13,169 bases of DNA from Lactobacillaceae bacterium (GCA_031261865.1 JAISIV010000128.1:1-13169), one strand, 5' to 3'. Positions 1-5,838 are shown, numbered from the stretch's first letter. Program-made: numbers and translations. Notes: generated from the sequence alone by a model not told the origin.

Positions 1-336
1 CTTGGCATGAGTTTGACAACCGGCTTCATGGGCTTCATCGGGATGGTTATCTTCTACATTATTTTTTCACTCGGTCGTGTCATGGCCTTTGGTGCCACAA
101 ACACAACAGCCGTGGACCACTTGCCAAAAGAAGAAAAATCAGACGCCCTTGCCATGCTTCAAACCTCACAACAGTTTGCCGGTGCTTTAGGAACAGCCCT
201 TGTTGCCCTACTCGCTTCATCCGCACCAGATGTCAAAGTAGGCATGAACTGGACCTTCCTCCTGTTCCTTGGCTTTGCTGTCTTGGCTTATGTGCTATTC
301 GCCTTGATGTTTAAGACTAAAGAGTATCAAGACTAA
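1..336 (+). CDS. DHA2-family (EmrB/QacA-like) multidrug efflux MFS transporter, C-terminal part
   Basis: The frame is open from the first base of the window, so this is the 3' end of a longer gene; about 111 residues are visible. It shows two hydrophobic membrane spans: roughly residues 8-30 (GFIGMVIFYIIFSLGRVMAF) and the C-terminal WTFLLFLGFAVLAYVLFALM. Between them is the soluble loop LPKEEKSDALAMLQTSQQFA followed by GALGTALVALLAS. This loop-plus-glycine-rich helix is typical of the last third of 14-helix drug:H+ antiporters of the EmrB/QacA (DHA2) group. Such proteins export toxic compounds across the cytoplasmic membrane. Base composition is visibly less AT-rich than the island to its right (27 of 60 bases G or C in the line starting at 121), consistent with core chromosome. 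The gene ends in TAA and is followed by a terminator. The substrate cannot be told. Confidence 0.88.
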   Translation, partial: LGMSLTTGFMGFIGMVIFYIIFSLGRVMAFGATNTTAVDHLPKEEKSDALAMLQTSQQFAGALGTALVALLASSAPDVKVGMNWTFLLFLGFAVLAYVLFALMFKTKEYQD

Positions 337-346
337 TTTATAAATC

Positions 347-388
347 AAAAAACGTCGCTCCCTGATAATAAGGGGGCGACCCGTTTTT
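347..388. terminator. Bidirectional intrinsic terminator between the MFS gene and the Abi/RNA module
   Basis: The stem GTCGCTCCCT (354-363) pairs with AGGGGGCGAC (371-380) through one G-T pair, around a 7-nt loop. Flanking A and T runs (347-352 and 384-388) let it act on both strands. It ends the MFS transcript on the plus strand and can end the minus-strand Abi/small-RNA transcripts coming from the right. Confidence 0.85.
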
Positions 389-404
389 CGTTGGTGTTTT
401 TTAT

Positions 405-467
405 AAAAATGAACCTGAGGCATTTCTGGCTCAGGTTCGAACTAACAGAAATCTTGTTTCTGTTCCC
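405..467 (-). ncRNA. Two-hairpin small RNA, downstream copy (copy 1)
   Basis: Read on the minus strand, this is AACAGAAA-caaga-TTTCTGTT (464 to 444), a 5-nt spacer, then GAACCTGAG-ccagaaatgc-CTCAGGTTC (438 to 411), then ATTTTT (410-405). Both stems are perfect (8 bp and 9 bp), and the second hairpin with its U-tract is a self-terminator. The predicted 5' end, near 467, is about 7 nt after a -10-like TAAAAT. It is a diverged duplicate of the element at 1246-1309 upstream of the Abi gene. Nine of the 54 bases spanning the two hairpins differ; most sit in stems and keep pairing, and both loops are identical. It lies in the same orientation as the Abi gene, 100 bp past its stop. Its role as a second, independently expressed RNA antitoxin is inference. 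Confidence 0.72.
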
Positions 468-473
468 AAGGTC

Positions 474-503
474 ATTTTATCAAATTAGTGAGCCACATCT
501 CAA
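474..503 (-). promoter_or_regulatory. Promoter of small RNA copy 1
   Basis: On the minus strand there is a -35 box TTGAGA (503-498; 5 of 6 matches to TTGACA), an 18-bp spacer and a -10 box TAAAAT (479-474) with the extended element TGA just before it. The first RNA stem begins nine bases after the -10 box, the same distance as in the copy at 1246-1321. Confidence 0.6.
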
Positions 504-567
504 GAGATTTATATATGAATTGTAATGAAATTTGTGAATAATTAATCTACCTCTCAAATCCTGTATA

Positions 568-1227
568 TTATCTAGGACGAAGTTTATTGACTCGAGTGAC
601 ACGTTGCGTTGATTTGATATATCGTTCTAACTTAGGGTCAATTGAACCAGCAACTCGATATAAGCTTTTCATCACATTGGTTGTGAACTTAGCTTGAAGT
701 AAAGGTTCAGCATGTGCAACTCGATTTCTTGCAATGTGAAGACGCTTAACATCGGTGGTCAGTTGCTTTTGAGAGTAGTCTTTTAACGAGAATGCAGTGT
801 TTAGTCCTTGTTCCCAAAGTAATATTTTACGATGATCTTCTCTACTTGGGAAAATGTATCGCCAGGTCCCAAAGGTTAATTGTGCCACGATGTCATCATG
901 CGTAATAAGTTCAGGTTTTACATTGAGATGATTTTTAACTTTGCTAATTGTGAAGGTAGGGATGATGCTACTTATCAATGAGTTGGGATCTTTTGTCCAG
1001 TCAGATGAGTGCAATGTACCATCTGTATCAGGAAATGTTTGATTTATTAGCTTCAGAGAATTATCCATTGTGTTACGTAATGGTATCTCAATCAATACTA
1101 AACTCTCGTATAAAGCGGAAGATATATCGATGTTCCATTGATAAAGTCTTTGTGCGTGATGTTCATTTGATGCTAGTTTTCGATAGGTTGACATTCTTGG
1201 TTTGGAAAACAATTTATCATAATCCAT
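568..1227 (-). CDS. HEPN-domain Abi-like (abortive infection family) protein, putative RNase toxin
   Basis: This 219-residue protein of the Abi-like family begins with the family-typical FSKPRMSTYRKLA and LYQWNIDISSALYESLVLIE segments. It contains the conserved LTFGTWRYIF segment near residues 117-126. It carries the HEPN ribonuclease signature R-N-x3-H as RNRVAH (R167, N168, H172). HEPN proteins with this motif are usually metal-independent RNases acting as toxins in toxin-antitoxin and phage-defence systems. There is no signal peptide or membrane span, so it is cytosolic. The start is supported by GAGGAA (1239-1234) six bases upstream of the ATG. Immediately upstream lies a self-terminating two-hairpin RNA with its own promoter (1246-1344), so the gene is probably transcribed by readthrough of that terminator. 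A second RNA copy follows the gene. It is shorter than lactococcal AbiD/AbiF (about 340 residues, from memory). Cleavage activity and the RNA partnership are inferred. Confidence 0.85.
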   Translation of the reverse strand: MDYDKLFSKPRMSTYRKLASNEHHAQRLYQWNIDISSALYESLVLIEIPLRNTMDNSLKLINQTFPDTDGTLHSSDWTKDPNSLISSIIPTFTISKVKNHLNVKPELITHDDIVAQLTFGTWRYIFPSREDHRKILLWEQGLNTAFSLKDYSQKQLTTDVKRLHIARNRVAHAEPLLQAKFTTNVMKSLYRVAGSIDPKLERYIKSTQRVTRVNKLRPR

Positions 1228-1245
1228 TGGAAATTCCTCGAAAAT

Positions 1246-1280
1246 AAAAAATGAGCTTGAGGCATTTCTGGCTCAAACTC
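1246..1280 (-). terminator. Internal terminator/attenuator between small RNA and HEPN-Abi gene
   Basis: The second hairpin of the RNA (stem 1280-1272 with 1261-1253) is followed directly by six U residues (1251-1246), then A and four more U. It therefore acts as an intrinsic terminator between the RNA and the Abi RBS at 1239-1234. This should give a high small-RNA to mRNA ratio, as in RNA-antitoxin systems. Confidence 0.7.
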
Positions 1281-1309
1281 GTACTGACAGGAATCTTGTT
1301 CCTGTTTTC
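1246..1309 (-). ncRNA. Two-hairpin structured RNA upstream of the HEPN-Abi gene (copy 2), candidate RNA antitoxin
   Basis: On the minus strand the transcript is expected to start near 1309. It runs AACAGGAA-caaga-TTCCTGTC (1306 to 1286), then agtac, then GAGTTTGAG-ccagaaatgc-CTCAAGCTC (1280 to 1253), then ATTTTTTATTTT. Compared with copy 1, three stem pairs change on both sides (G-C/A-U in stem 1; G-C/A-U and U-A/C-G in stem 2). One further pair is G-U here and G-C there. Loops CAAGA and CCAGAAATGC are invariant. The G-U pair becomes a C-A mismatch if read on the plus strand, which supports minus-strand transcription. The element sits between the Abi promoter and the Abi RBS, as the RNA antitoxin does in type III toxin-antitoxin loci such as ToxIN. 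From memory, AbiF-like HEPN genes are also reported with an upstream ncRNA. Whether this RNA belongs to that family cannot be decided here. Confidence 0.78.
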
Positions 1310-1315
1310 ACGATT

Positions 1316-1344
1316 ATTTTAACATATCAACTCAATTCTGTAAA
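1316..1344 (-). promoter_or_regulatory. Promoter of small RNA copy 2 and the HEPN-Abi gene
   Basis: On the minus strand: -35 TTTACA (1344-1339; 5 of 6), a 17-bp spacer, and -10 TAAAAT (1321-1316; 5 of 6) preceded by the extended element TGT. The predicted start is about 1309, three bases before the first RNA stem. This is the best promoter in the intergenic region, and its position makes the RNA the first product of the transcript. Confidence 0.75.
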
Positions 1345-1420
1345 TAAGAAATATTATCGTTTTTGCATGATAATAATTGAAAATGTTATGGCCGAATTCG
1401 CTAATTTGTATCTTTAAGCC

Positions 1421-1466
1421 ATAGTACCAAAAGACCCAGCCGCATCTCAAGACACTTATATATTAA
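1421..1466 (-). repeat. Third, RNA-less copy of the small-RNA promoter region
   Basis: The minus-strand segment CTTGAGATGCGGCT (1451-1438) matches CTTGAGATGTGGCT (504-491) of the copy 1 promoter. Both are preceded by ATATATAA. At the same distance downstream, TGGTACTAT stands in place of TGATAAAAT. The homology stops before the hairpins, and no two-hairpin RNA follows. It looks like a degenerate remnant of an earlier duplication of the promoter-RNA unit, or an upstream promoter for the module. Confidence 0.5.
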
Positions 1467-1628
1467 TCGAAAAAAATTTAAGTAAATCCTACACACGTAT
1501 CATGTACTTAAATTGTTCATCGCATAAATTCCGAATAAACCCAAACTAGTTGTAGACCAAGATTCTCATCCCAACTTCGCCAATATACATTGATGCAGTT
1601 TATCAGCAAATATTCGAATGATTCCCGG

Positions 1629-1634
1629 TATAAT
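1629..1634 (+). promoter_or_regulatory. Possible -10 box for the gene at 1677
   Basis: A perfect TATAAT lies 42 bp upstream of the chosen ATG. No good -35 hexamer or TGn element accompanies it, so the call rests on the -10 box and position alone. Confidence 0.35.
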
Positions 1635-1676
1635 AGTATGTAAGCGTTTTATTTATTTATGAGGCAAGGGAGAGCT

Positions 1677-2639
1677 ATGAATAAGACAATAACACTTAAT
1701 GACATCAAGTCAATCTGTGATGATTTACTTGCGCATCCATTTGATTATTCTACGAGCGAGCAACACGATAAAGCAGTCTATATGCAACAGTTGATCTCAA
1801 AACTGAAGCCACTTGATAAAGACCGTGCTCGAACAATAATAAACAATACTTTTGATTATCTAGATGAGTTGCCGACGTCAGCAGAGTATAAAATGGAACA
1901 TACGCCGTCACGCATCGCTCCACTAACACGACCTAAAACATCTGAAGGACCAAGTAATGAACAGCATAGAAGCTTAGGTGCTCGGAAACAATTTCAGCGT
2001 GTTCAGAATAAAGTCACGACGTCCAAAATTCAGACGAAAAAGCAGGAAACGTATCAATCAAAAACTTCGCAAGCTAACCCAATGGGAGCCACTGCAAAAC
2101 AATTACATCCATCGGATAAACTTAATCGCGTATTAGATAAAAAGATACATGATCATTTTACGTCCTTGACGAGTAAGAAAAATCGATTAACAGAAGATGA
2201 ACAATTGACAAATTTAGTTGGGCTCATCGTGGCAATTAGCGCTCAACATAAAATTGATCAGACGAAGCTATTTGAACTTGTAAATGGGACATCCACATGC
2301 GCTAATGCAGAAGAAAAAGTCCAAAAAGATCGCTCATTGGTAGAAACAGCTCATCGAATTAAGCGCCAGCAATCTTTAGCACATGGCTGTGATAAAACAA
2401 ATATCCAACAGGCTGAATTTTGTAATTCAAGTGAACAAGTCATGTTTGGAATGCGACGTAAATTACAGTGGCATGCACCAGCAGAATTTGATGGCGTCGT
2501 ATCATTTGAATCATCTGATGAGTCAGTTGTCATTATTAACCATTCAGGTTATATCGTGACAACAGGACATGGCAAAGCAACCGTTTCGATGTTTGTCAAC
2601 GGACTAGAAACGAATACCTTAGTCATCGAAAGTAAGTGA
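1677..2639 (+). CDS. Hypothetical protein with C-terminal bacterial Ig-like (BIG2-like) repeat
   Basis: I do not recognise this 320-residue protein as a whole. The ATG at 1677 is chosen over the upstream in-frame ATG at 1659 because AAGGGAG (1666-1672) sits at the right distance before it. Residues 1-70 are predicted helical and charged. About residues 70-150 form a basic, Q/K/T/S-rich low-complexity linker. A second helical block follows. Residues about 258-320 fit the BIG2 pattern: SFESSDESVVIINHSGYIVT then GHGKATVSMFV (Ser-Ser-Asp, Val, then Gly-x-x-x-x-x-Gly-x-Gly-x-Ala-x-Val). BIG2 domains normally sit on secreted or phage virion proteins. This protein has no signal peptide, membrane span or cell-wall anchor, so an intracellular or phage-derived role is possible. 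It is a single-gene transcription unit with its own terminator. Function unknown. Confidence 0.75.
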   Translation: MNKTITLNDIKSICDDLLAHPFDYSTSEQHDKAVYMQQLISKLKPLDKDRARTIINNTFDYLDELPTSAEYKMEHTPSRIAPLTRPKTSEGPSNEQHRSLGARKQFQRVQNKVTTSKIQTKKQETYQSKTSQANPMGATAKQLHPSDKLNRVLDKKIHDHFTSLTSKKNRLTEDEQLTNLVGLIVAISAQHKIDQTKLFELVNGTSTCANAEEKVQKDRSLVETAHRIKRQQSLAHGCDKTNIQQAEFCNSSEQVMFGMRRKLQWHAPAEFDGVVSFESSDESVVIINHSGYIVTTGHGKATVSMFVNGLETNTLVIESK

Positions 2640-2659
2640 ACTATCCAAAAATGAATTAT

Positions 2660-2685
2660 AAAGAGCGCTGAAAGGCGTTCTTTTT
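2660..2685 (+). terminator. Intrinsic terminator of the BIG2-like protein gene
   Basis: The stem AAAGAGCGC (2660-2668) pairs with GCGTTCTTT (2675-2683), with one G-T pair and a 6-nt loop, and runs into a T tract (2681-2685). It starts 21 bases after the stop codon. A flanking CCAAAAA/TTTTTGG pair could extend the stem. Confidence 0.85.
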
Positions 2686-2717
2686 GGGTAGAACAGACCA
2701 CCTATGTAGTATATAAA

Positions 2718-2752
2718 TTGCTCAATATCATCTTTATGAGTAAAATAAAGAT
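2718..2752 (+). promoter_or_regulatory. Promoter with overlapping operator-like inverted repeat for the 2825-4376 genes
   Basis: A weak -35 TTGCTC (2718-2723), a 17-bp spacer and -10 TAAAAT (2741-2746) lie 78 bp upstream of the start codon at 2825. A perfect 8-bp inverted repeat, ATCTTTAT (2730-2737) and ATAAAGAT (2745-2752), straddles the -10 box. That is the placement expected for a repressor site. No regulator gene is next to it. Confidence 0.45.
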
Positions 2753-2824
2753 ATATGTAAACTGAATTTTTAATATTCGAAAAAGACAGCAAAGATGACG
2801 AAGCTAAACAAGAAAGGGTAAACC

Positions 2825-3139
2825 ATGATTCTGTTACCAACAAAAGCTGAAGCACGTGTCGATGGAAGTTTTAAAACTACGCCGAAGACGATTATGGTAT
2901 ATGAGAAGAGCGATGATACGCTAATCAACCCAAGTGAACTATTGAAAGTCATTGATGGGATGTTTGAAGATCACGAGCAATTTGGTATTCAATTAATAAA
3001 ACTAGATGGAAGTAAGGAATATTTGTTACCAAGAGGTGCACGATTCACAGGGGCGACACTTGAAAGTGACGGCACACTTCGAATCGTTTATATCGATGCC
3101 ACCACTGTCAATCGGATGAACAATGGTTGGAACTATTAG
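2825..3139 (+). CDS. Hypothetical protein, 104 residues
   Basis: I do not recognise this gene. The start ATG follows GAAAGGG (2812-2818) at normal distance. The protein is soluble, without signal peptide, membrane span or cysteine. It reads as a compact alpha/beta fold: a segment around PKTIMVYEKSDDTLINP, a helix SELLKVIDGMFEDHEQF, then strands IQLIKLDGSKEYLLP and GTLRIVYIDATTV. Its stop codon lies 13 bp before the next ATG, and the RBS of the next gene (AGGAGG, 3140-3145) begins right after the stop, so the two genes are almost certainly cotranscribed and probably functionally linked. A small partner or immunity-like protein would fit the size, but nothing in the sequence proves it. Confidence 0.72.
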   Translation: MILLPTKAEARVDGSFKTTPKTIMVYEKSDDTLINPSELLKVIDGMFEDHEQFGIQLIKLDGSKEYLLPRGARFTGATLESDGTLRIVYIDATTVNRMNNGWNY

Positions 3140-3152
3140 GAGGACGCAGCGT

Positions 3153-4376
3153 ATGGATTTAATTGAAGGCCCGATTGACGGCATGTTAGTAGAAGACTAT
3201 GCGAAGCTTCGAGAGAAGGCTGAATGCTATAAACAGCTCGACCTATCAGGTAATTTTACGTTAACCTATACATCTTTTTCGATGATTGGTGGCGGCACCT
3301 ACAAACTAACGATTTCAGGTAATAAAGCAAGTATCGAATACACAGAAGAAGAAAGTCAACTCCGACTTCGTGAGGGCCTCGAGAAAATAAACATTACTTT
3401 CGATGACACCATTCCAGAAGATACATGGTCAGAACGTCGACCATTTGTTGAGATTATCAGGGAAACACTTTTGAAAGAGTTAGCGGTCTACACAGATGAA
3501 AATGCTCTTCGCGATAGTTTTTTTATGATTTCGAATGTCATCTCAGACCCACCAGTTAATTCAGGCATCACTATCATTGACGCGAAAGGAAATAAGCTTC
3601 AGGACGGTTTTGATAAAACTTACTATGATGCGCACATCAAGACCAAGCCAAGAGAAGAAATCTTCGATAATAATTATCCAGAAGACTTCGAGTTTGAGTC
3701 GTCAATTGATTTAGATGATTTCTTTTCTTGGCTCACGCACTTACCAAAATTTGATCCTGACTATCACTACCGCGTGATGTACTTGCTGACAGAAGGCAAT
3801 GAACTTGCCATCTACACCGTTGAACAGGAATACGATGAGATTGATAAAATCCCGGCATACGCTCAACTCTATTTTGAAGATATCGGTATCCTGACAAGAC
3901 TTGTAGGAGTTAAGAAATATTCAGAGGTTCCTGAACTAGACAGGCAGCTGAAAGACTTGAGCAGTGATCAGTTCACAATCATCCCTCGAAATGTCAACGT
4001 CGCCCAACGGTCTTCAAACCTCCATCCTACCCTTTTTGAAAATGCAATCATCGACAACTATCTTGCAACACACGACAAGACTTATCGCCCAGCTATCAAT
4101 GGTCTACTCTTCATCGATTCCGAGCCAGAAGAAGCCTTAGTTCAACGTCTTCAAGATTACGATTTTGCGGCTAAGAATAACGGACGTAATGCGCGTGAAC
4201 GTGATGCAAACTTCATCTATTTGGAATTAAGTCTTTATGCCTTACGCCACACTTATCGAGGTGGAGAAGTTTTTAAACGAAAAAGCTTTAACTATGCGGT
4301 TCAAAAAATCATGAGTAACATGTCACGAAACTTGCCAATGAGAAACGAGAGGTCGAAGACGAAGATTATCAAGTGA
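3153..4376 (+). CDS. Hypothetical protein, C-terminus displaced by a frameshift
   Basis: The start at 3153 is set by the strong AGGAGG at 3140-3145, 7 bp upstream; an in-frame ATG at 3123 lies inside the previous gene. The 407-residue product is soluble and acidic, and I do not recognise it. The N-terminal third is rich in beta strands (NFTLTYTSFSMIGGGTYKL). A central region has DDFFSWLTHLPKF and YRVMYLLTEGNELAIY, and the C-terminal part is helical (ANFIYLELSLYALRHTYRGG). The reading frame stops at TGA 4374-4376 after a basic tail, NERSKTKIIK, that does not look like the rest. The -1 frame from 4317 to 4444 encodes a plausible continuation, so a single-base loss between about 4317 and 4336 probably truncated and altered the end. 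G+C is visibly higher than in the genes to its right, suggesting a different origin within the island. Confidence 0.75.
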   Translation: MDLIEGPIDGMLVEDYAKLREKAECYKQLDLSGNFTLTYTSFSMIGGGTYKLTISGNKASIEYTEEESQLRLREGLEKINITFDDTIPEDTWSERRPFVEIIRETLLKELAVYTDENALRDSFFMISNVISDPPVNSGITIIDAKGNKLQDGFDKTYYDAHIKTKPREEIFDNNYPEDFEFESSIDLDDFFSWLTHLPKFDPDYHYRVMYLLTEGNELAIYTVEQEYDEIDKIPAYAQLYFEDIGILTRLVGVKKYSEVPELDRQLKDLSSDQFTIIPRNVNVAQRSSNLHPTLFENAIIDNYLATHDKTYRPAINGLLFIDSEPEEALVQRLQDYDFAAKNNGRNARERDANFIYLELSLYALRHTYRGGEVFKRKSFNYAVQKIMSNMSRNLPMRNERSKTKIIK

Positions 4377-4444
4377 TGGTACAAGCGATTTTAGAATACT
4401 ATCCAAATGAGTATTACATCGTTAAGGATTTTGTTGAAGAATAG
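4317..4444 (+). pseudogene. Out-of-frame C-terminal remnant of the preceding gene
   Basis: In the frame one base behind the 3153-4376 gene, codons run from 4317 to a TAG at 4442-4444. They read KLANEKREVEDEDYQVMV then QAILEYYPNEYYIVKDFVEE. The composition (acidic, aromatic, no rare run) matches the parent protein far better than its present basic tail. There is no own start codon with an RBS. The restored protein would be about 430 residues. A sequencing error or programmed frameshift is the alternative; no canonical slippery heptamer is visible. Confidence 0.6.
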
Positions 4445-4493
4445 AGACTAATGAATAGTAACGGATTCAAATGGGACTATGTTGCTACCCGAA

Positions 4494-4505
4494 AACAGTA
4501 CTGTT
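4494..4505. repeat. Perfect 12-bp palindrome upstream of the 4549 gene
   Basis: AACAGTACTGTT is fully self-complementary and lies about 45 bp before the start codon at 4549, in the only gap between the frameshifted gene and the next one. It could be a repressor site for that gene. No clear -35/-10 pair accompanies it. Confidence 0.35.
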
Positions 4506-4548
4506 GTTACACGCATTTCATTTTGAAAAGAGTCGAGGAAATAAACGA

Positions 4549-5685
4549 ATGAAAGTTACCGCAAAGCTAAAAAGAACTAATGAATTATTGAGTAAGTATG
4601 GATATGATTTCAATCTGGATGAGGCAGAGGAAGAGGAATATACTAGTATTTACCATGAAAATGCATCTTCACGAGATGGAAGAGGTGCACAACTTATATT
4701 AACGGAACAAGGAGAACTTGGCTTAGCTTATGACGATGATGATTATGAGTATTTCGAAGTTTTTATAAAAAATCCAGGTAGAGCTTCTGTTGCTAATATG
4801 ATGTGGCATTTTATGTCAAAACTTGAATGGGAAAGAAATGCTGAGCGTGAGATCTACAGTGTTATTGAACAATTTGTTGGTCTCCCAGTGGAAAACGCCC
4901 TACTATTCCTCGCTGATTCCAAAAACACAAATTATCCACGTGTTAGTGATGGTTCAAATTACATAAAACCGCGTTGGATGGGAAGTGGTGAGTCGTCGTT
5001 TACTGATGATGAGATTAATTTTGTTGTAGATTATAAAGAACCGATGACCCTGTGTGAACACTGGCGGAAAGAATTTCCTGAAAATCGGTATATCCTAAAA
5101 GGAATAATTTCGGTGTACTATGTTCTGGATTCTCGGTCAATATTAATATTGGATATTCATGATACAAGAAATCCAGAAGACGCGAATAAAGAAATGAAAT
5201 TTCCTATGTTAGCTAAGACTGATTTTGAAAAATCAGTTTTGGAAAAAGATGGTAATTCTCCCTATGCGTTTGGAAGCTCTGGACTATTTGGAGAAGAATA
5301 TTACTATTATTACAACCCATTTAAAGATGCCTGTTATAGACTTAATTTGAAGAACAAAGAAACAACATTCATATCATTTGAAAAACTTGAGTATCTACCA
5401 ACAATCTTCGGAAAGATTTCTAACTATTATGTTAAACAATTTTCAGATTTTGATTATTCAGTTTGGTTTAGAGTGTATAATTCAACATATGATGCTCTAC
5501 TTTTTGAAAATAAGGATTTCTTTGTTTTATTGGATTCTATTCAAGAGTTGAATCCAAATAAAACGTTGGAAATCCCTATGCTTAATATAGAGTTATCCCA
5601 AGAACCTGCTTTTTTGAAGGGTGATTCCTTGGTCGGTGGTGGCAGATTATACGCAATGTGGCGCGAAGTAAACGGTGAGAAATGA
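4549..5685 (+). CDS. Hypothetical acidic protein, 378 residues
   Basis: The start at 4549 (MKVTAKLKRTNELL) is preferred because GAGGAA (4535-4540) lies 8 bp upstream; the longer reading from 4471 has no RBS and a cysteine/leucine-rich leader that does not look coding. I do not recognise the family. The protein is strongly acidic, with runs such as DEAEEEEY and YDDDDYEYFEV near the N-terminus. It is rich in aromatic residues, with EEYYYYYNPF about two thirds of the way along. There is no signal peptide or membrane segment. It reads as an all-soluble alpha/beta protein. Its codon composition is as AT-rich as the methylase and helicase that follow, and it precedes them by 153 bp with no terminator visible between. 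An accessory role in that system is therefore possible, but unproven. Confidence 0.75.
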   Translation: MKVTAKLKRTNELLSKYGYDFNLDEAEEEEYTSIYHENASSRDGRGAQLILTEQGELGLAYDDDDYEYFEVFIKNPGRASVANMMWHFMSKLEWERNAEREIYSVIEQFVGLPVENALLFLADSKNTNYPRVSDGSNYIKPRWMGSGESSFTDDEINFVVDYKEPMTLCEHWRKEFPENRYILKGIISVYYVLDSRSILILDIHDTRNPEDANKEMKFPMLAKTDFEKSVLEKDGNSPYAFGSSGLFGEEYYYYYNPFKDACYRLNLKNKETTFISFEKLEYLPTIFGKISNYYVKQFSDFDYSVWFRVYNSTYDALLFENKDFFVLLDSIQELNPNKTLEIPMLNIELSQEPAFLKGDSLVGGGRLYAMWREVNGEK

Positions 5686-5778
5686 TGAATCGTTTGCCTG
5701 GTCATTATTGATGAACGACACTTGGAATCATAATTCAACATTAAGTATGTGACACAACATAGTTGCGATTAGGTCCAA

Positions 5779-5787
5779 TGATATAAT
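5779..5787 (+). promoter_or_regulatory. Extended -10 promoter of the methyltransferase gene
   Basis: TGATATAAT is a perfect extended -10 element about 50 bp upstream of the ATG; no strong -35 box is needed or seen at the standard distance. A short inverted repeat, TATAC-gggt-GTATA (5806-5819), follows in the leader just before the RBS AAGGAG (5821-5826). Confidence 0.6.
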
Positions 5788-5838
5788 GAGGTTAAGTACA
5801 TACAATATACGGGTGTATAGAAGGAGTAAATTACCAAG

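Larger units (their letters stand above)
1345..1676. other. Divergent intergenic region between HEPN-Abi module and the BIG2-like protein gene
   Basis: This AT-rich stretch of 332 bp contains the RNA-less promoter repeat (1421-1466). Near its right end it has a TATAAT box at 1629-1634 that may drive the plus-strand gene starting at 1677, although no convincing -35 box sits at the right distance. I see no further gene, tRNA, CRISPR repeat or IS end in it. Confidence 0.5.

Noticed and set aside
978..1247. Plus-strand open frame of 89 codons
   Set aside because: It is fully antisense to the well-supported HEPN-Abi gene, runs through its RBS and lacks a family-like sequence.
405..1309. CRISPR array or IS element formed by the paired repeats
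   Set aside because: There are only two full copies, in direct orientation, about 840 bp apart, with internal hairpins and promoters and no transposase; a duplicated RNA gene explains them better.
1345..1676. tRNA or additional small gene in the long intergenic region
   Set aside because: No cloverleaf, no RBS-supported start codon and no other hairpin with a T-run were found.
3123..3152. Upstream in-frame ATG at 3123 as the start of the 407-residue protein
   Set aside because: It lies inside the preceding gene and has no RBS at usual spacing, whereas 3153 has a strong AGGAGG 7 bp upstream.
4302..4340. Programmed -1 ribosomal frameshift site
   Set aside because: No X XXY YYZ heptamer is in register within the permitted window after 4316, and no strong downstream stem or pseudoknot was seen; a deletion is simpler.
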